From: Saussurea involucrata
Taxonomy: Eukaryota; Streptophyta; Magnoliopsida; Asterales; Asteraceae
Assembly (NCBI GenBank): GCA_033807775.1
Contig: CM066321.1
Location: forward strand, 248,670,422-248,734,421
Direction: 5' to 3'
Length of the DNA: 64,000 nt
In this document: in pieces, positions 12,027-22,751 of the stretch
Layout of the letters: every line of letters begins with the position of its first letter
Numbering within the stretch: position 1 is the first letter of the stretch
Made by a program: the position numbers and the translations under genes
Notes under the pieces: generated by a model
The model's database searches: none
What the model was told of the DNA's origin: nothing
What the model saw: only the letters and a program-made list of their open reading frames with translations

Positions 12027-12567
12027 ACCGCAACATCTATATATAACACTATGATACGTTGAAATAAAATAAACCGCAACATCTATATATAACAATATGA
12101 TACGTTGAAATAAAATAAACTGCAACATCTATATATAACACTATTATACGTTGAAATAAAATAAACCGCACTTTATCTATATATAACAATATGATACGTT
12201 GAAATAAAATAAACCGCAACATCTATATATAACACTATGATACGTTGAAATAAAATAAAACTGCAACATCTATATATAACACTATTATACGTTGAAATAA
12301 AATAAACCGCAACATCTATATATAACACTATGATACGTTGAAATAAAACAAACCGCACTTTATCTATATATAACACTATTATACGTTGAAATAAAATAAA
12401 CCGCACTTTATCTATATATAACACTATGATACGTTGAAATAAAATAAACCGCAACATCTATATATAACAATATGATACGTTGAAATAAAATAAACCGCAA
12501 CATCTATATATAACACTATTATACGTTGAAATAAAATAAACTGCAACATCTATATATAACACTAACT
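12027..12567 (+). repeat. Minisatellite C: 46-bp units
   Basis: About 12 copies of CCGCAACATCTATATATAAC followed by ACTATGATACGTTGAAATAAAATAAA, split across two half-units here for length. Variants alternate (CAACATC/CACTTTATC; ACTATGATAC/ACTATTATAC/AATATGATAC). It ends about 25 bp before the splice acceptor of exon 2. A minus-strand open frame through it is a repeat artefact. Confidence 0.9.
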
Positions 12568-14112
12568 ATAACATCTGTGAATGACTATGTAGAGGGATTT
12601 CTTTAACATCGACTTGACGCTAAAGTGCAAAGTTGCCTACATCGAGGACTTAAGAAACCGCTTTGGGGGATTAGGTGATCGCGCGGATACCCTTGAGGTT
12701 ATCTTTAGAGGGACACCGTTCGGGCCATGGATGGATGTGTCTTACTCTGCTGGCGACCCTACGCTAGTACACATGTTTCTACAGTTGGAGGTCGAGGACG
12801 CCAACGCTGAGCCGGAGGAGATGCATTTTGATTTATTCGGCGATCGATTGCATTTTGGGCGTCGTGAGTTCTGTCTAATTACAGGACTACGTTTTGGAGA
12901 GGCTCCCCCTTCCTCCCTTAACAGACTGCTCCTTCGTTCCTAGGGTTTGGGGCATTTCAGCATCTCGTTTGAAGCTGAAGGCAGCCCGGGACATGATGAA
13001 AGAGGGCCTTAGTGCCCTAAGCGACGCCGATGCTGTCCGTGTATGCTTGGTGGTGATCGTGGATATGGGCTTCATGGGCCGTGAGTATAGCCAATATGCT
13101 TCCTCGACGGTCCTTAGGGCCGTCGAGGACCTTGAGCTGTTTAACAGCTACCCGTGGGGTAGCCATATCTGGACACATTGCTCAATCTTGCACCGAGCCA
13201 TAGCCAGACGCGACTCCGATCGACATGCAAAGATGAACCTTTGTGGTTTTACATACGCCTTCAAGGTTAGATACGTAGTATAACAATTGTTAATAATACA
13301 TACAAACTGTTTGGCTTTTCTTTTTACGTACTTGCTCTTCTTGTCTAATTCCAGATATGGATCTTGGAGATGTTTCCCGCATCAATCCGATATTTCGTCA
13401 AGCGCGACGACCGAGTACTTAGGGGAACCCGTTGGGACAAGCGTGTTACCTTAAGTAGGTCGCTTTGGGTTCAGTTCTTCAATGAATCTAGACATGTAAG
13501 TTCTTTTACTATGTTTACAATTTGCTTACGTTAGTCCCGCTTATTAATTTTTTTTATGTTTTATCATATATTTAGCTGCCACTCTTGCCTTTCGCTCGCC
13601 TTGAGCCTACTGCCGCCGAGATGGACACGGATTGGTACAGAGACAGCGTGTCCTTTATTGACGCAGAGGCGGCAAGGGCTCGACGTCCCTCTCCTTCCAC
13701 ATCTGACGAAGATGAGGAAGGCGACGACAGCCCCCCTTCCGGTGGATATCAGCAGCCCCCTTCCTCCTTCTAGCCGCCGCCCCCTACCTCCTACTATCCG
13801 CCGCCCCCTCCCTATCTGCCGCCCCCTTCTTCCTCCTACCAGCCGCCCCCTTACGATCCATATCAGGCGGCCCCTTCCTACGAGCCACAGCGTGGCTGTC
13901 ATGAGTACCTGTGGGACTACGTCCACGGGCCGCTAGAGTCACGTGTAAAGTTACTGGAGGGAGTCTACAGACAGTTTAGCGCTGTCCATGTTAGTGTTTA
14001 ACTTAATTTGTTGGCCACATTTATTTAGTTTGTATATTAATATTACGTTCTAAATTTGTTTTAGCTGTCGAGTACGACACCGATCCCCGCTCCGTTCGGA
14101 CAGGGGGCACAG

Positions 14113-14396
14113 GCGACGTTTGCCACCACATCCTATCCGTCATTCCTTGAAAATGTAAGTGACACTGAGTAACCATTATAGTTATATGTTTGTTCCTAAG
14201 TTTGTAACTCTTATAATGATCAATGTCACGCAGGCCGGGATGTCGGGGGCCGAAACGACGTTCGCCACCACATCCTATTCTACTATCCCGGAGAGTGTAA
14301 GTGACACTGAGTAACCATTATAGTTATATGTTTGTTCCTAAGTTTGTAACTCTTTTAATGATCAATGTCACGCAGGCCGGGATGTCGGGGGCATAC
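14113..14396 (+). repeat. 142-bp tandem duplication of an exon-intron unit
   Basis: The intron after exon 5 (14155-14233) and the intron after exon 6 (14297-14375) are almost identical, from GTAAGTGACACTGAG through CAATGTCACGCAG. The exon sequence on either side is also alike (encoding TFATTSY and AGMSGA). This is a tandem duplication that created an additional exon while keeping phase 0. Confidence 0.9.
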
Positions 14397-16379
14397 ACCT
14401 CGCAGATGCCGTCGTTCGCCACCACAGCAATCACGGACATCTTTGGCGGTTCGGCCGGAGACTATTACAGCCCGGAAATGCATACTGTAAGTTATTTTGG
14501 TAGTTTTGGTTTAATTGTGAACATTTCCTAAATTGTACTTAAAACATCTAATAACTTAATTTTCAGACGGGGTCTCCTATTATCCAGGATCACTTCTCGG
14601 AGCACTTCTCGGAGCCGGAAGATGACCCGATGGAGGTTGTAGATCCACCACCACAGGTGACCCCGCTCCCTCAAAAGCGGTCGCATAAAATTTCACAATG
14701 GTTTCGTCACCCGTTTGGCCAACAAGGATCTACGACACCACCGGCCGCTAAAAAGCAAGCAAAGAAAGCGGGGGGAAAGAAGGGAGGAAAGAAAAAGGGA
14801 AAGGTGTCTTCACCGGAGCCTCAACCGGGGTCGGAAATATTGAGGATGTGTCGGACTGGTCGCCTCCCCCCCTTGATCTTCATCCCTCACTTGAACTTGG
14901 AAATCACCCCCTCGTTTTTCAATGTATTGCTGGCCGTTGACCCTTTGGAGTCTGACTTACTGGATGTGGTTAGTATGAAGTTTAATTATAGTCATATAAT
15001 CAAATATATTTATTTTACATGTCTAACCATCTATTTTTTATGTATAGCACATCGATTGTTGGGTCTCGCTGTTGCAAAGACATCGTGGAACAGACACGAG
15101 GTGGACCATGATGTTTAGTATGTTCTTTCATTACTTGTTGATTGAGCATCTAGGTCCCGCCTCCGTGGTTAGATCATGCAATGGCTTGGAAGGGACCTCT
15201 TGGGCTCTCCTCGATGTGGTATGTAAATCGTTTTACTCTTATTTTATTTAACTTGTTTTGTTGCTAACTAAGTTGTCTAATATTGTAATATTTCAGGTGT
15301 ACATCCCTATATGCCTCAATCCCCAACATTGGCTGCTTGGAGTGTTTGAACTTGACGCTATGACCATGACCATATATGATAGCGACAGTGCCAGTCTCTT
15401 CAGACAGCAATTGGAAGAGCAGATGACAAAGTTTAAAGCTGTGCTATTTGACTTCTTTTGTCGGGTCAAGGATGATAGACGTCGCGATATGACAGGTGTC
15501 TTTCGCTATAAGTTCGCCAAGAATGTACCCCAGCAGGCCGGGATAAATGCGGATTGCGGTGTCTGGGTATGCCGTAATGCCCAAATGTTGATAAATAACA
15601 ATGAGGTATGGGTACACCCTGACGAGGCCGAGGATGTTGCCAAAGATTTTCGCATACATATGGCGGAGTCTATTTATGAGCATTGTCAAATAGGGCCACG
15701 TTAGGTTGTTTATGTAACATTAAATAATTGTTATTTTTAGTATTAACTTATTTTGTTAAAGTATTGTGATTGACTTACTGTTTACTTCATTTGGTTTTTG
15801 CTAATTTCATCCATTTACTCAACTTTGAGTATCGATATCTCTTTCACACATACTCCATTTTGGACGCATTATATATAATTTCGAAGCTCTCATATAGGAG
15901 AACATAAACCTACTAAAAGTTAGTTATATATAACACATATATATAAATTTAAATGCGTCCAAAGTTTAGTAAAACCCATATTTCCATCACCTAGTAAGTA
16001 GGTTTATGAAACTTGCGATAATCCTAATACAGAGATTATTGGATGAACAAGCATTTATTTCTTGATTATTGGTGTATTGGTTCTTGTTGTGTGGAAGTGA
16101 TTCATATGATGCAAAAATTGGTATCATGTAATGTAGAACAGTATCTATATTATAGAAACTTGCATTTGACAGTACCATATAAATCTGTTCTAAATTCTCA
16201 TTAATTAGCTATGTTTGACTACTTAAAGACCTTTATTCAAGAGCAGACGAATATTGCAGTTACTTTTTCAGTCGAATCTTACATGCTCTTTTCAAACGAA
16301 TCTTGCAGTGAACTATTCAGACGAATCACAACTTCCTATCTATCTTTTATACAAACACACTCTCGCTTTTCTTAACACA

Positions 16380-16952
16380 ATGGATGGAGGTTCAAGATCA
16401 AGGGGGAACAGGTCGGCGAATGTGGCTGGAACTTCACGTTCGGGAGCCTACCAACCACTGAACTACGGAGCTCGCCGGAGTACCTGGAAGGTACCGGAAA
16501 TAGACGAGGAGTGGACAAACTGTGGGCGAACTGCAGCCGATTTTCCTATCACGCCTGAGGAGGAAGCATACTGGGAGATGGCATCCGACAATTACTACTT
16601 CGATAATGGCATGAGAACCCCACCAATGTATGATTTTATGCCGACGGGTCTTCGACAAAGTCAACGAATTACTCCCGCAGTGCAAAAAGCCATTGATGAG
16701 GCGAACGCCGATATCAAAAAGGTAAAGGGTATGTGGAACCATAACAGGGGGATTCAGCAGGGGAAAATGGAGTATCTAGCGGAGAAGAAACGAGAACTGG
16801 CCATGACTAGGGCTCACGTTCGGCAGCTGCAACGAGAGATTAAGGAAGCTGAAGAGGAACTAGAAGAACTCGAATCGGACTACATAGGAATGGAGGACGT
16901 GATCAAGGAAAAGGTTAACTTGATCACAGGACTCCAGGACGCCTTCCAGTAA
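16380..16952 (+). CDS. Unknown 190-aa protein with C-terminal coiled coil, inside the MULE
   Basis: An uninterrupted single-exon frame begins at ATG 16380 (context CACAATGGAT) and ends at 16952. The open frame extends further upstream, but this is the first ATG in good context and gives a sensible N-terminus (MDGGSRSRGNRSANVAG). Residues 1-50 are Ser/Gly/Arg-rich. The middle is acidic and aromatic (EEEAYWEMASDNYYFDNG). Residues ~105-185 are dense in Glu, Lys, Arg and Leu with a heptad-like pattern (REIKEAEEELEELESD), so a coiled coil and self-association or partner binding are likely. No known domain was recognised. It lies 0.7 kb downstream of the Ulp1-type gene in the same orientation and 0.24 kb before the right terminal repeat. 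Unlike its neighbour it has no break, so it may be the better-preserved gene of this element. Confidence 0.6.
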   Translation: MDGGSRSRGNRSANVAGTSRSGAYQPLNYGARRSTWKVPEIDEEWTNCGRTAADFPITPEEEAYWEMASDNYYFDNGMRTPPMYDFMPTGLRQSQRITPAVQKAIDEANADIKKVKGMWNHNRGIQQGKMEYLAEKKRELAMTRAHVRQLQREIKEAEEELEELESDYIGMEDVIKEKVNLITGLQDAFQ

Positions 16953-17189
16953 TAGATTTCTTTGTTTACATGCACTGTATCCGTTTCGGTTGGGAAGATG
17001 ATTTGCAATAATTTTTATATGATGTTGTTAATTAATTTCCTTGTTACATAACTTAAGTGAATTTCTATATTAAAAACATTAAAATGGAAAGGAAACAATA
17101 CATTAAAAACCACATAAAATGATAACCTAAAAAATATAGGGACCATTAATGTTTTTTTAAATTTGCAACAAACTTCATGGACCAAACTG

Positions 17190-17471
17190 TAAATTCGAAA
17201 AGTAGCGGGTTAGCCCGCGATCGCGGGGGCCCAACGCGGGCGGGCAGGGACCAAAACGGCCAACACGGGCATTCTTGAGGGGGGAAAGCTGGACCGCGGG
17301 CATTCTTGAGGGACCAACGCGGGCAAAGTGGGCAAACCTGGTGACACGTGGGCCTGGGGCCCGCGATCGCGGGCTCCATCGCGGATTTTTGGGGCATTTT
17401 TGTAAGATGGGAGAGATTTGTGGCATTTTGGTAACTGATGGTCAAACTTAGGGTATTTTAATTAATTTCCC
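17190..17471 (-). repeat. Right terminal inverted repeat of the MULE
   Basis: Reverse complement of the left end: AT-rich outer part, then the GC-rich block with GGTTTGCCCACTTTGCCCGC and CCTCAAGAATGCCCG words and two CCCGCGATCGCGGG-type palindromes. It has a single copy of the block that is duplicated on the left. Confidence 0.9.
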
Positions 17472-17515
17472 TTATTTAAAAATGCAACATTTCATTTGTT
17501 AATATTTTAATACAA

Positions 17516-17541
17516 CTCTCTCTCTCTCTCTCTCTCTCTCA
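17516..17541 (+). repeat. (CT)n microsatellite
   Basis: CTCTCTCT run of about 26 bp between the MULE and the LINE. Confidence 0.9.
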
Positions 17542-17658
17542 AAAATCATCTTAATATATGTAACTTGTATTGTGATTTTATAAATTTTCCTTGGTACTTT
17601 TTTATTGAATATAATTTTTTTTCTTAATATTCAATGTTATATAATTAAATCCTTTTAA

Positions 17659-20600
17659 CTCCCAAACCCTAGATCTGAAATCTAAGAATCAATCGAAGGC
17701 ACTTCAGATCGGTGTTTCTATTGTAATTACAGATCTGCTCTTGCCCTCCACAGTCGGCGACATCGGAATCTATATTTCGTGCTATCTCTTCTTCGGATAA
17801 CTCGTCTGGCCTTAACTGGACTTCTGCAACAGAAAAATATTCTTTACTCCGGTATCTCTCCGGCACCCCTTTGTGGCTATCTCTCTTTGTAGAGTGAAGT
17901 TTTATCCAACTCCGGTATCTCTCCGGCACCCCTTTGTGGCTCCCTACGCGTCTATCTTTCTTGGAAGAGTGAAGTTTTATCCAACTCCGGTCAACTCTCC
18001 AGCAACCATCATCAACCGCCTACTAAGCTGTGTTCTCACCACATCACGCCAATCACCTCACGTCTGCAGATTGGAGTTTTCTCCAACTCCGGGTAACTCT
18101 CCGGCAATCCTCACAATAGAAGAGAGAAGCAAACCAACCGTTTTTTATTCGCGTCAAAAAATACGGGCCTGCCTCAAAAAATGAAACTCATAAGTTGGAA
18201 CTGTCGCGGGCTTGGCAATCCTAAGGCAGTTCCGGTTCTTCGAGAGCTCGTTCGAGCTCACCGGCCAGACGTTATTTTTTTGTTTGAAACTCTTGTGGAT
18301 TCTTCTAGGATTGAAAATATTAAGCTTCGTATTGGGTTTGACTCTTGTTTCTCTGTTAATTGTAATGGCCACAGTGGTGGTCTTGGTGTTTTTTGGAAAA
18401 ATAAAAATGATTGTTCCCTCTTGACTTTCTCTCCTAACCATATTGACTTACAAATTCACGACATTACACATGGGACATGGCGTGTTACTGGATTTTATGG
18501 CTACCCGGAACGTTCACGTAGGCGTAATTCTTGGGACTTTTTACGTTCGTTAGCCACCCGTTCTACTCTCCTATGGGTGGTCATGGGAGACTTTAATGAT
18601 CTTCTTTCTCAAAATGAGAAACGTGGCATTCACGAACACCCGGATTGGTGTATTAGAGGTTTTCGGGAAGCTCTCGATGATTGTGGGCTTGTGAATTTTC
18701 AAATGATGGGATACCCTTTCACTTGGTCTCGGCGCAAAGGTAAGCCTGACGAAGTCCTTGAGAGACTTGATAGAGTCGTGGGAACCCAGGCATGGATGGA
18801 GATCTTCCCCGAATTTTCTCTTGCAAACTCCCATGCGCCTACTTCCGATCATTCCCCAATTTTCGCTTTGAAAACAAATGGATGCAAGAACCCAACTTTG
18901 AAGCAATCGTTCATGAGTTTTGGTCGGAAGCCTCATACAAGACTCCCAGGCAAGTTAAAATTGGTGGCCAACCGGCTATCATCTTGGGGTCGAAATCTCA
19001 ATATAAATTTTCGAAAGGAGCTCAAGGATAGTAAACATAAATTGGATACTCTCTGGGGCAGTGGTCTTCAAGCAGACGTGGAGGCTTATGAGGTCGAAAG
19101 ATCTCGACTGCTTTCAATTCTCTTCAAAGAAGAAGAACATTGGAGACAAATATCCAAAGTATTCTGGCAAAAGGAGGGCGATTCTAACACCAAGTTCTTT
19201 CATGCCTATGCTAACGGTCGGCGTAAGAGTAACCGTATTGCAAAACTTCAAGACGATAACGGGTTGTGGGTTATGGAACCAGACGGGCTTTGTGATCTAA
19301 CATTGGCTTATTTTACAACCAATTTCTCGGCAAGTAATGGATCCCCATAATTGGTTACAAATCTTGTCCAACCGAAGATTACAGAAGCCGACAACAATAG
19401 ACTGACGACTCCGTTTTCTAAAGAAGAATTTCGTATGGCGCTTTTCCAAATGCATCCAGACAAATCTCCGGGTCCAGACGGTTTTAACCCTCGGTTTTTT
19501 CAGAAATTCCGGCCAATAATAGGCGATGACATTTTTTCGGCAGGCTCCTCATGGCTTCGTGATGGTGTTCTCCCCAGTGGTATTAACGACACGTTAATTA
19601 CTCTAATTCCTAAATGTGAGGATCCTTCCTCCATGCGAGACTTCAGACCGATTGCACTTTGCAATGTCGTGCTAAAAATAGTAACCAAAGTTCTCGCAAA
19701 TCGCCTCAAGACGCTTCTCCCAAAGATGGTTTCGGAAAATCAATCGGCATTTATTAAGGGCCGATTGATCACGGATAATGTGTTGCTCGCTTTCGAAATC
19801 CTTCATAGTATGCGAAGGAACACTCGTCGGAAGGTTGGAGATGTGGCCTTAAAAGTTGATATCTCTAAGGCTTATGATAGAATGGACTGGCGCTATCTCC
19901 GACAGATTATGTTGGCCCTTGGTTTTTTTACTCAGTGGGTAAATATGATTATGCTCTGTGTAGACTCTGTCAGATACTTTGTTCGAGTGAATGAGAGGAT
20001 TGTGGGACCTATTCAACCCCATCGGGGTTTACGGCAAGGCGACCCTCTCTCCCCCTACCTATTTATCATCTGCATGGAAGGCGTCTCTGCGGTGATTCGA
20101 GATGCGGAGACTCATCATAGATGGCACGGTTGTAAGTTAGCTAGAGGTGCCCCATCTATCTCTCATTTGTTATTTGCTGATGATGCTTTTTTCTTTTGTC
20201 GTGCTACAATTGATGAAAGCAGGATACTCAAGCACGTGCTCAATGTCTACGAAAGGGCCTCAGGACAAGCTATTAACTTTAGTAAATCGGGAATTATGTT
20301 CAGCAATAATCTAGCCTCTGACCTCAAGGATGCGATCTCATTCGTGGTGGGGGTTTCTAGTCCTCTCAACACTGGTCGATACCTTGGACTCCCCTCGATT
20401 GTCGGACGAAGTAAACGACAAATTTTTCAACACCTTAAAGACCGTCTTTGGCATCGCATGCATAAATGGAGAAATAGACCAATTTCCAAAGTTGGGCGGG
20501 CTACTCTTATTAAAGCTGTTGCGCAAGCAATCCCCGTTTACTATTTGAGTGTTTTTATGCTTCCTGCCACGACCACTGCCGAGCTCGAACGTATGTTAAA

Positions 20601-22246
20601 TTCATTTTGGTGGGGCTCTAAGAGGGACGGGTCTCGTTCTATTAATTGGCTTGCTTGGAATCATCTCTGTGTTCCGAAGAAGTTTGGTGGGCTCGGTTAC
20701 CGAGACTTTACGACCTTCAATGTTGCAATGTTGGGGAAGCAAGGTTGGCGCCTCTTAGCCAACCCGTCTTCGCTAGTGAGTAGAGTTTTCAAAGCTAAAT
20801 ATTACCCACGAGGGTCATTTATGGAGGCCCGTCTGGGACACTCCCCTAGTTTTATATGGCGAAGCATTTGGCAATCCCAAATTGTTCTTAAGGAAGGTTG
20901 TAGATGGAAGATTGGTACCGGCTCCGCCATTAAGGTATGGCAAGATCCTTGGCTCCGGGATGATTCTAATTTTTGGGTTGAAACGACTACTGATGACGAT
21001 ACACGACACCTTCGGGTGAGTGATTTAATCTTACCCGATACCCACTCTTGGAATGTGGAAAAAGTGACAGGTTTATTCTCCCTCAGGGACCGAAATGCAA
21101 TCCTTAACATTCCACTCTCTTTGTTGTCAACTGAAGATAAGTTAATTTGGCATTGGTCCTCTAATGGAATCTACTCCGTCAAGACGGGTTACCGGGTGTT
21201 GACTGAAAAGGCTGAAGTGAATTCTCACCTTTTCGCTGAAGGTAACTGGGCGCGTCTTTGGGAAGCTAATGTGCCTCATAAGGTTCGCCAGTTTATCTGG
21301 AGAGCTGCTCGGGACACCCTTCCTACTCGCGTTAATTTACAGGTGAAGGGTATTCAGGTGCCATGCACTTGTCTGTTATGCGGCCGTAATCCGAAAACTT
21401 CCTGGCATGTCTTTGTTGATTGCCCAACCACGGCTGAAGTCTGGAGAGAGGCTGGTTTATGGGAAGTGATAGATAGACATGCGGAAACGACAAATTCTTT
21501 TTCAGAGTTGTTGTTTGTGATTCTTCGCGACAGCCCCAATGCTATTGACGACAAAATTATTATGATTGCATGGAGTTTATGGTATCGACGTAATGATGTG
21601 TTTTGGTCGAATGGGCCGAAAGACCCAGGTACCGTGATCAGGAGAGCTCAGAAGGTGCACACGGATTGGTCAAATTTGGAGGACATACGTATCCGCCCAG
21701 AGTCTACTAACTCTTTGGATTGCGTTTGGCACTATCCACCTGTTGGCTCCCTTAAATGCAACACTGACGCAGCGATTTTTTTGTCTGAGGCAAAGGCAAG
21801 GATTGGTATAGTCATCCGAAATGACCAAGGTATGTTAATTAATGCTAGATCAATCCCAATTGAAGGGATGCCAGATGTCCGCGAATGTGAGGCTATGGCA
21901 CTCCTTCAAGCCATGACTTGGGCAGTCGACTCGGGGTTACAGCGGATCCATTTTGAAACAGACGCAAAGGTTGTTGTCGATGCGATTCACACTTTGGATG
22001 ACGATATTTCGGAGTTTGGTGATATAATTGGTCGTACTCGTTCCATTCTTCGCGATCAGGAGTTCTTCTCTGTCAGAGCTATTAGGAGACAAGCGAATGG
22101 GGTGGCTCACGGTCTTGCCCAACTATCTCGTTCCCTTTCTTGTCTTGTTACTTTATCTGATTTACCGCCTTCTATTTCTCGTTGTATGAACAATGTTTGC
22201 TCTTCAAGAGCTCATTAATATATTTCGGCGTCCTTTGGTTAAAAAA
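17659..22246 (+). mobile_element. L1-type LINE, ORF2-only
   Basis: Non-LTR retrotransposon flanked by the perfect 12-bp duplication AAATCCTTTTAA (17647-17658 and 22247-22258), ending in an A-run as expected for target-primed reverse transcription. The 0.52-kb leader (17659-18180) contains a short tandem duplication: AGTGAAGTTTTATCCAACTC occurs twice, and CTCTCCGGCACCCCTTTGTG twice. No ORF1 (nucleic-acid-binding protein) was found between the 5' end and ORF2, although plant L1 elements usually have one. The intact duplications argue that this is not simple 5' truncation. Confidence 0.85.
18181..22218 (+). pseudogene. LINE ORF2: endonuclease, reverse transcriptase, RNase H (one in-frame stop)
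   Basis: One reading frame of 1346 codons is interrupted only by TAA at 19348-19350. Residues 1-~235 are an apurinic-type endonuclease (SWNCRGLGN, VVMGDFND, TSDHSPI). Residues ~415-700 are reverse transcriptase (KVDISKAYDRMDW, HRGLRQGDPLSPYLF, catalytic LLFADDAFFF). A zinc-binding zf-RVT region follows (VPHKVRQFIWRAARDTLPT with CTCLLCG and HVFVDC). The C-terminus is a plant-type RNase H with Asp in CNTDAA, Glu in RECEAMALL, Asp in HFETDAKVV and a late ANGVAHGLA. All catalytic motifs are present, so the single nonsense codon after residue 389 is the only visible defect. It lies between endonuclease and reverse transcriptase and would release an endonuclease-only fragment. Confidence 0.9.
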
Positions 22247-22261
22247 AAATCCTTTTAAGAT

Positions 22262-22287
22262 AATATATATATATATATATATATATT
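22262..22287 (+). repeat. (TA)n microsatellite
   Basis: TATATA run just downstream of the LINE target duplication, upstream of the transporter gene. Confidence 0.9.
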
Positions 22288-22751
22288 TGAAGTAATTATT
22301 TATAAATATTTTTGAGACGCAGGAATCACAACTTTCCCGGATTAGAATTTACGAGACTGAATGAGGAAAACACATCTTGATTTTGGTCATCATTGAGGAA
22401 AGAAAGAAAAGGGAAAGAAAAATAGATATGAATGAATATTATAAGAAGGGGGGAAGAGAGAGAAAAGGGCTTCCATTTAACTGCGGCTAATCTCAACACA
22501 TAAAAACCTTCGAAATTTGGCTTTTCTTTCTCGCATCACCCTCTCTCTCATTCCTCAAGGAATTAATTAATGCGTAGAAGCTGAGAAAACCCCATTTGAC
22601 ACAACATTTTTCAAGTGAATTCCGTCGGTGGGAATTGAGAAATTTCCCAAGTTTTGAGCCATTTCAAAGATCTGGGTCCGCAAAACCACAGATCTTTGGT
22701 GTTTTCTTGCAAAATATTCAAGTAAGGTTTGTGGGTTTTTCATTATAATTG

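Larger units (their letters stand above)
10589..15704 (+). pseudogene. DUF1985/Ulp1-type (C48) cysteine peptidase gene of the MULE, damaged
   Basis: Ten exons can be read, with GT..AG introns and phase-0 joints: 10589-10609, 12593-13265, 13355-13495, 13576-13989, 14065-14154, 14234-14296, 14376-14486, 14567-14968, 15048-15218, 15297-15704. Exon 2 resembles DUF1985 (FGRREFCLITGL, then FNSYPWGSHIW). Exon 4 is proline/tyrosine-rich, exon 8 has a lysine/glycine-rich basic stretch, and exon 9 begins HIDCWVSLLQRHR. The last exon is the C-terminal half of a Ulp1 fold with His in PQHWLLGVFE, Asp in IYDSDS, Gln in VPQQAG and Cys in ADCGVWVC, so the catalytic set is present. Two lesions were seen: a net one-base frameshift in exon 2 (between about 12890 and 12960) and an in-frame TAG at 13771-13773. 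Intron 1 is 1.98 kb and filled with minisatellites. Ulp1 enzymes process SUMO; what the MULE-borne versions do is not established. The short first exon is the least certain. Confidence 0.75.
9958..17471 (+). mobile_element. Mutator-like element (MULE) carrying a Ulp1-type gene, no transposase
   Basis: A 7.5-kb element with long terminal inverted repeats. Left end GGAAAATTAATTAAAATACC, right end (reverse complement) GGGAAATTAATTAAAATACC. It is flanked by the exact 9-bp duplication TTATTTAAA (9949-9957 and 17472-17480), the hallmark length for Mutator transposition. Between the ends lie a ten-exon gene with DUF1985-like and Ulp1 (C48) peptidase regions, three minisatellite arrays and a separate coiled-coil ORF. 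No Mutator transposase was found, so it must be mobilised in trans. Plant MULE families with Ulp1-like genes and no transposase (Kaonashi type) are known; placing this element there is inference. Confidence 0.9.

Noticed and set aside
12173..12457. 94-codon minus-strand frame with repeating peptide
   Set aside because: It arises from the 46-bp minisatellite; the peptide simply repeats the DNA unit.
10805..12567. CRISPR-like regular repeats
   Set aside because: Units are head-to-tail without unique spacers and vary gradually, in a plant intron. They are minisatellites.
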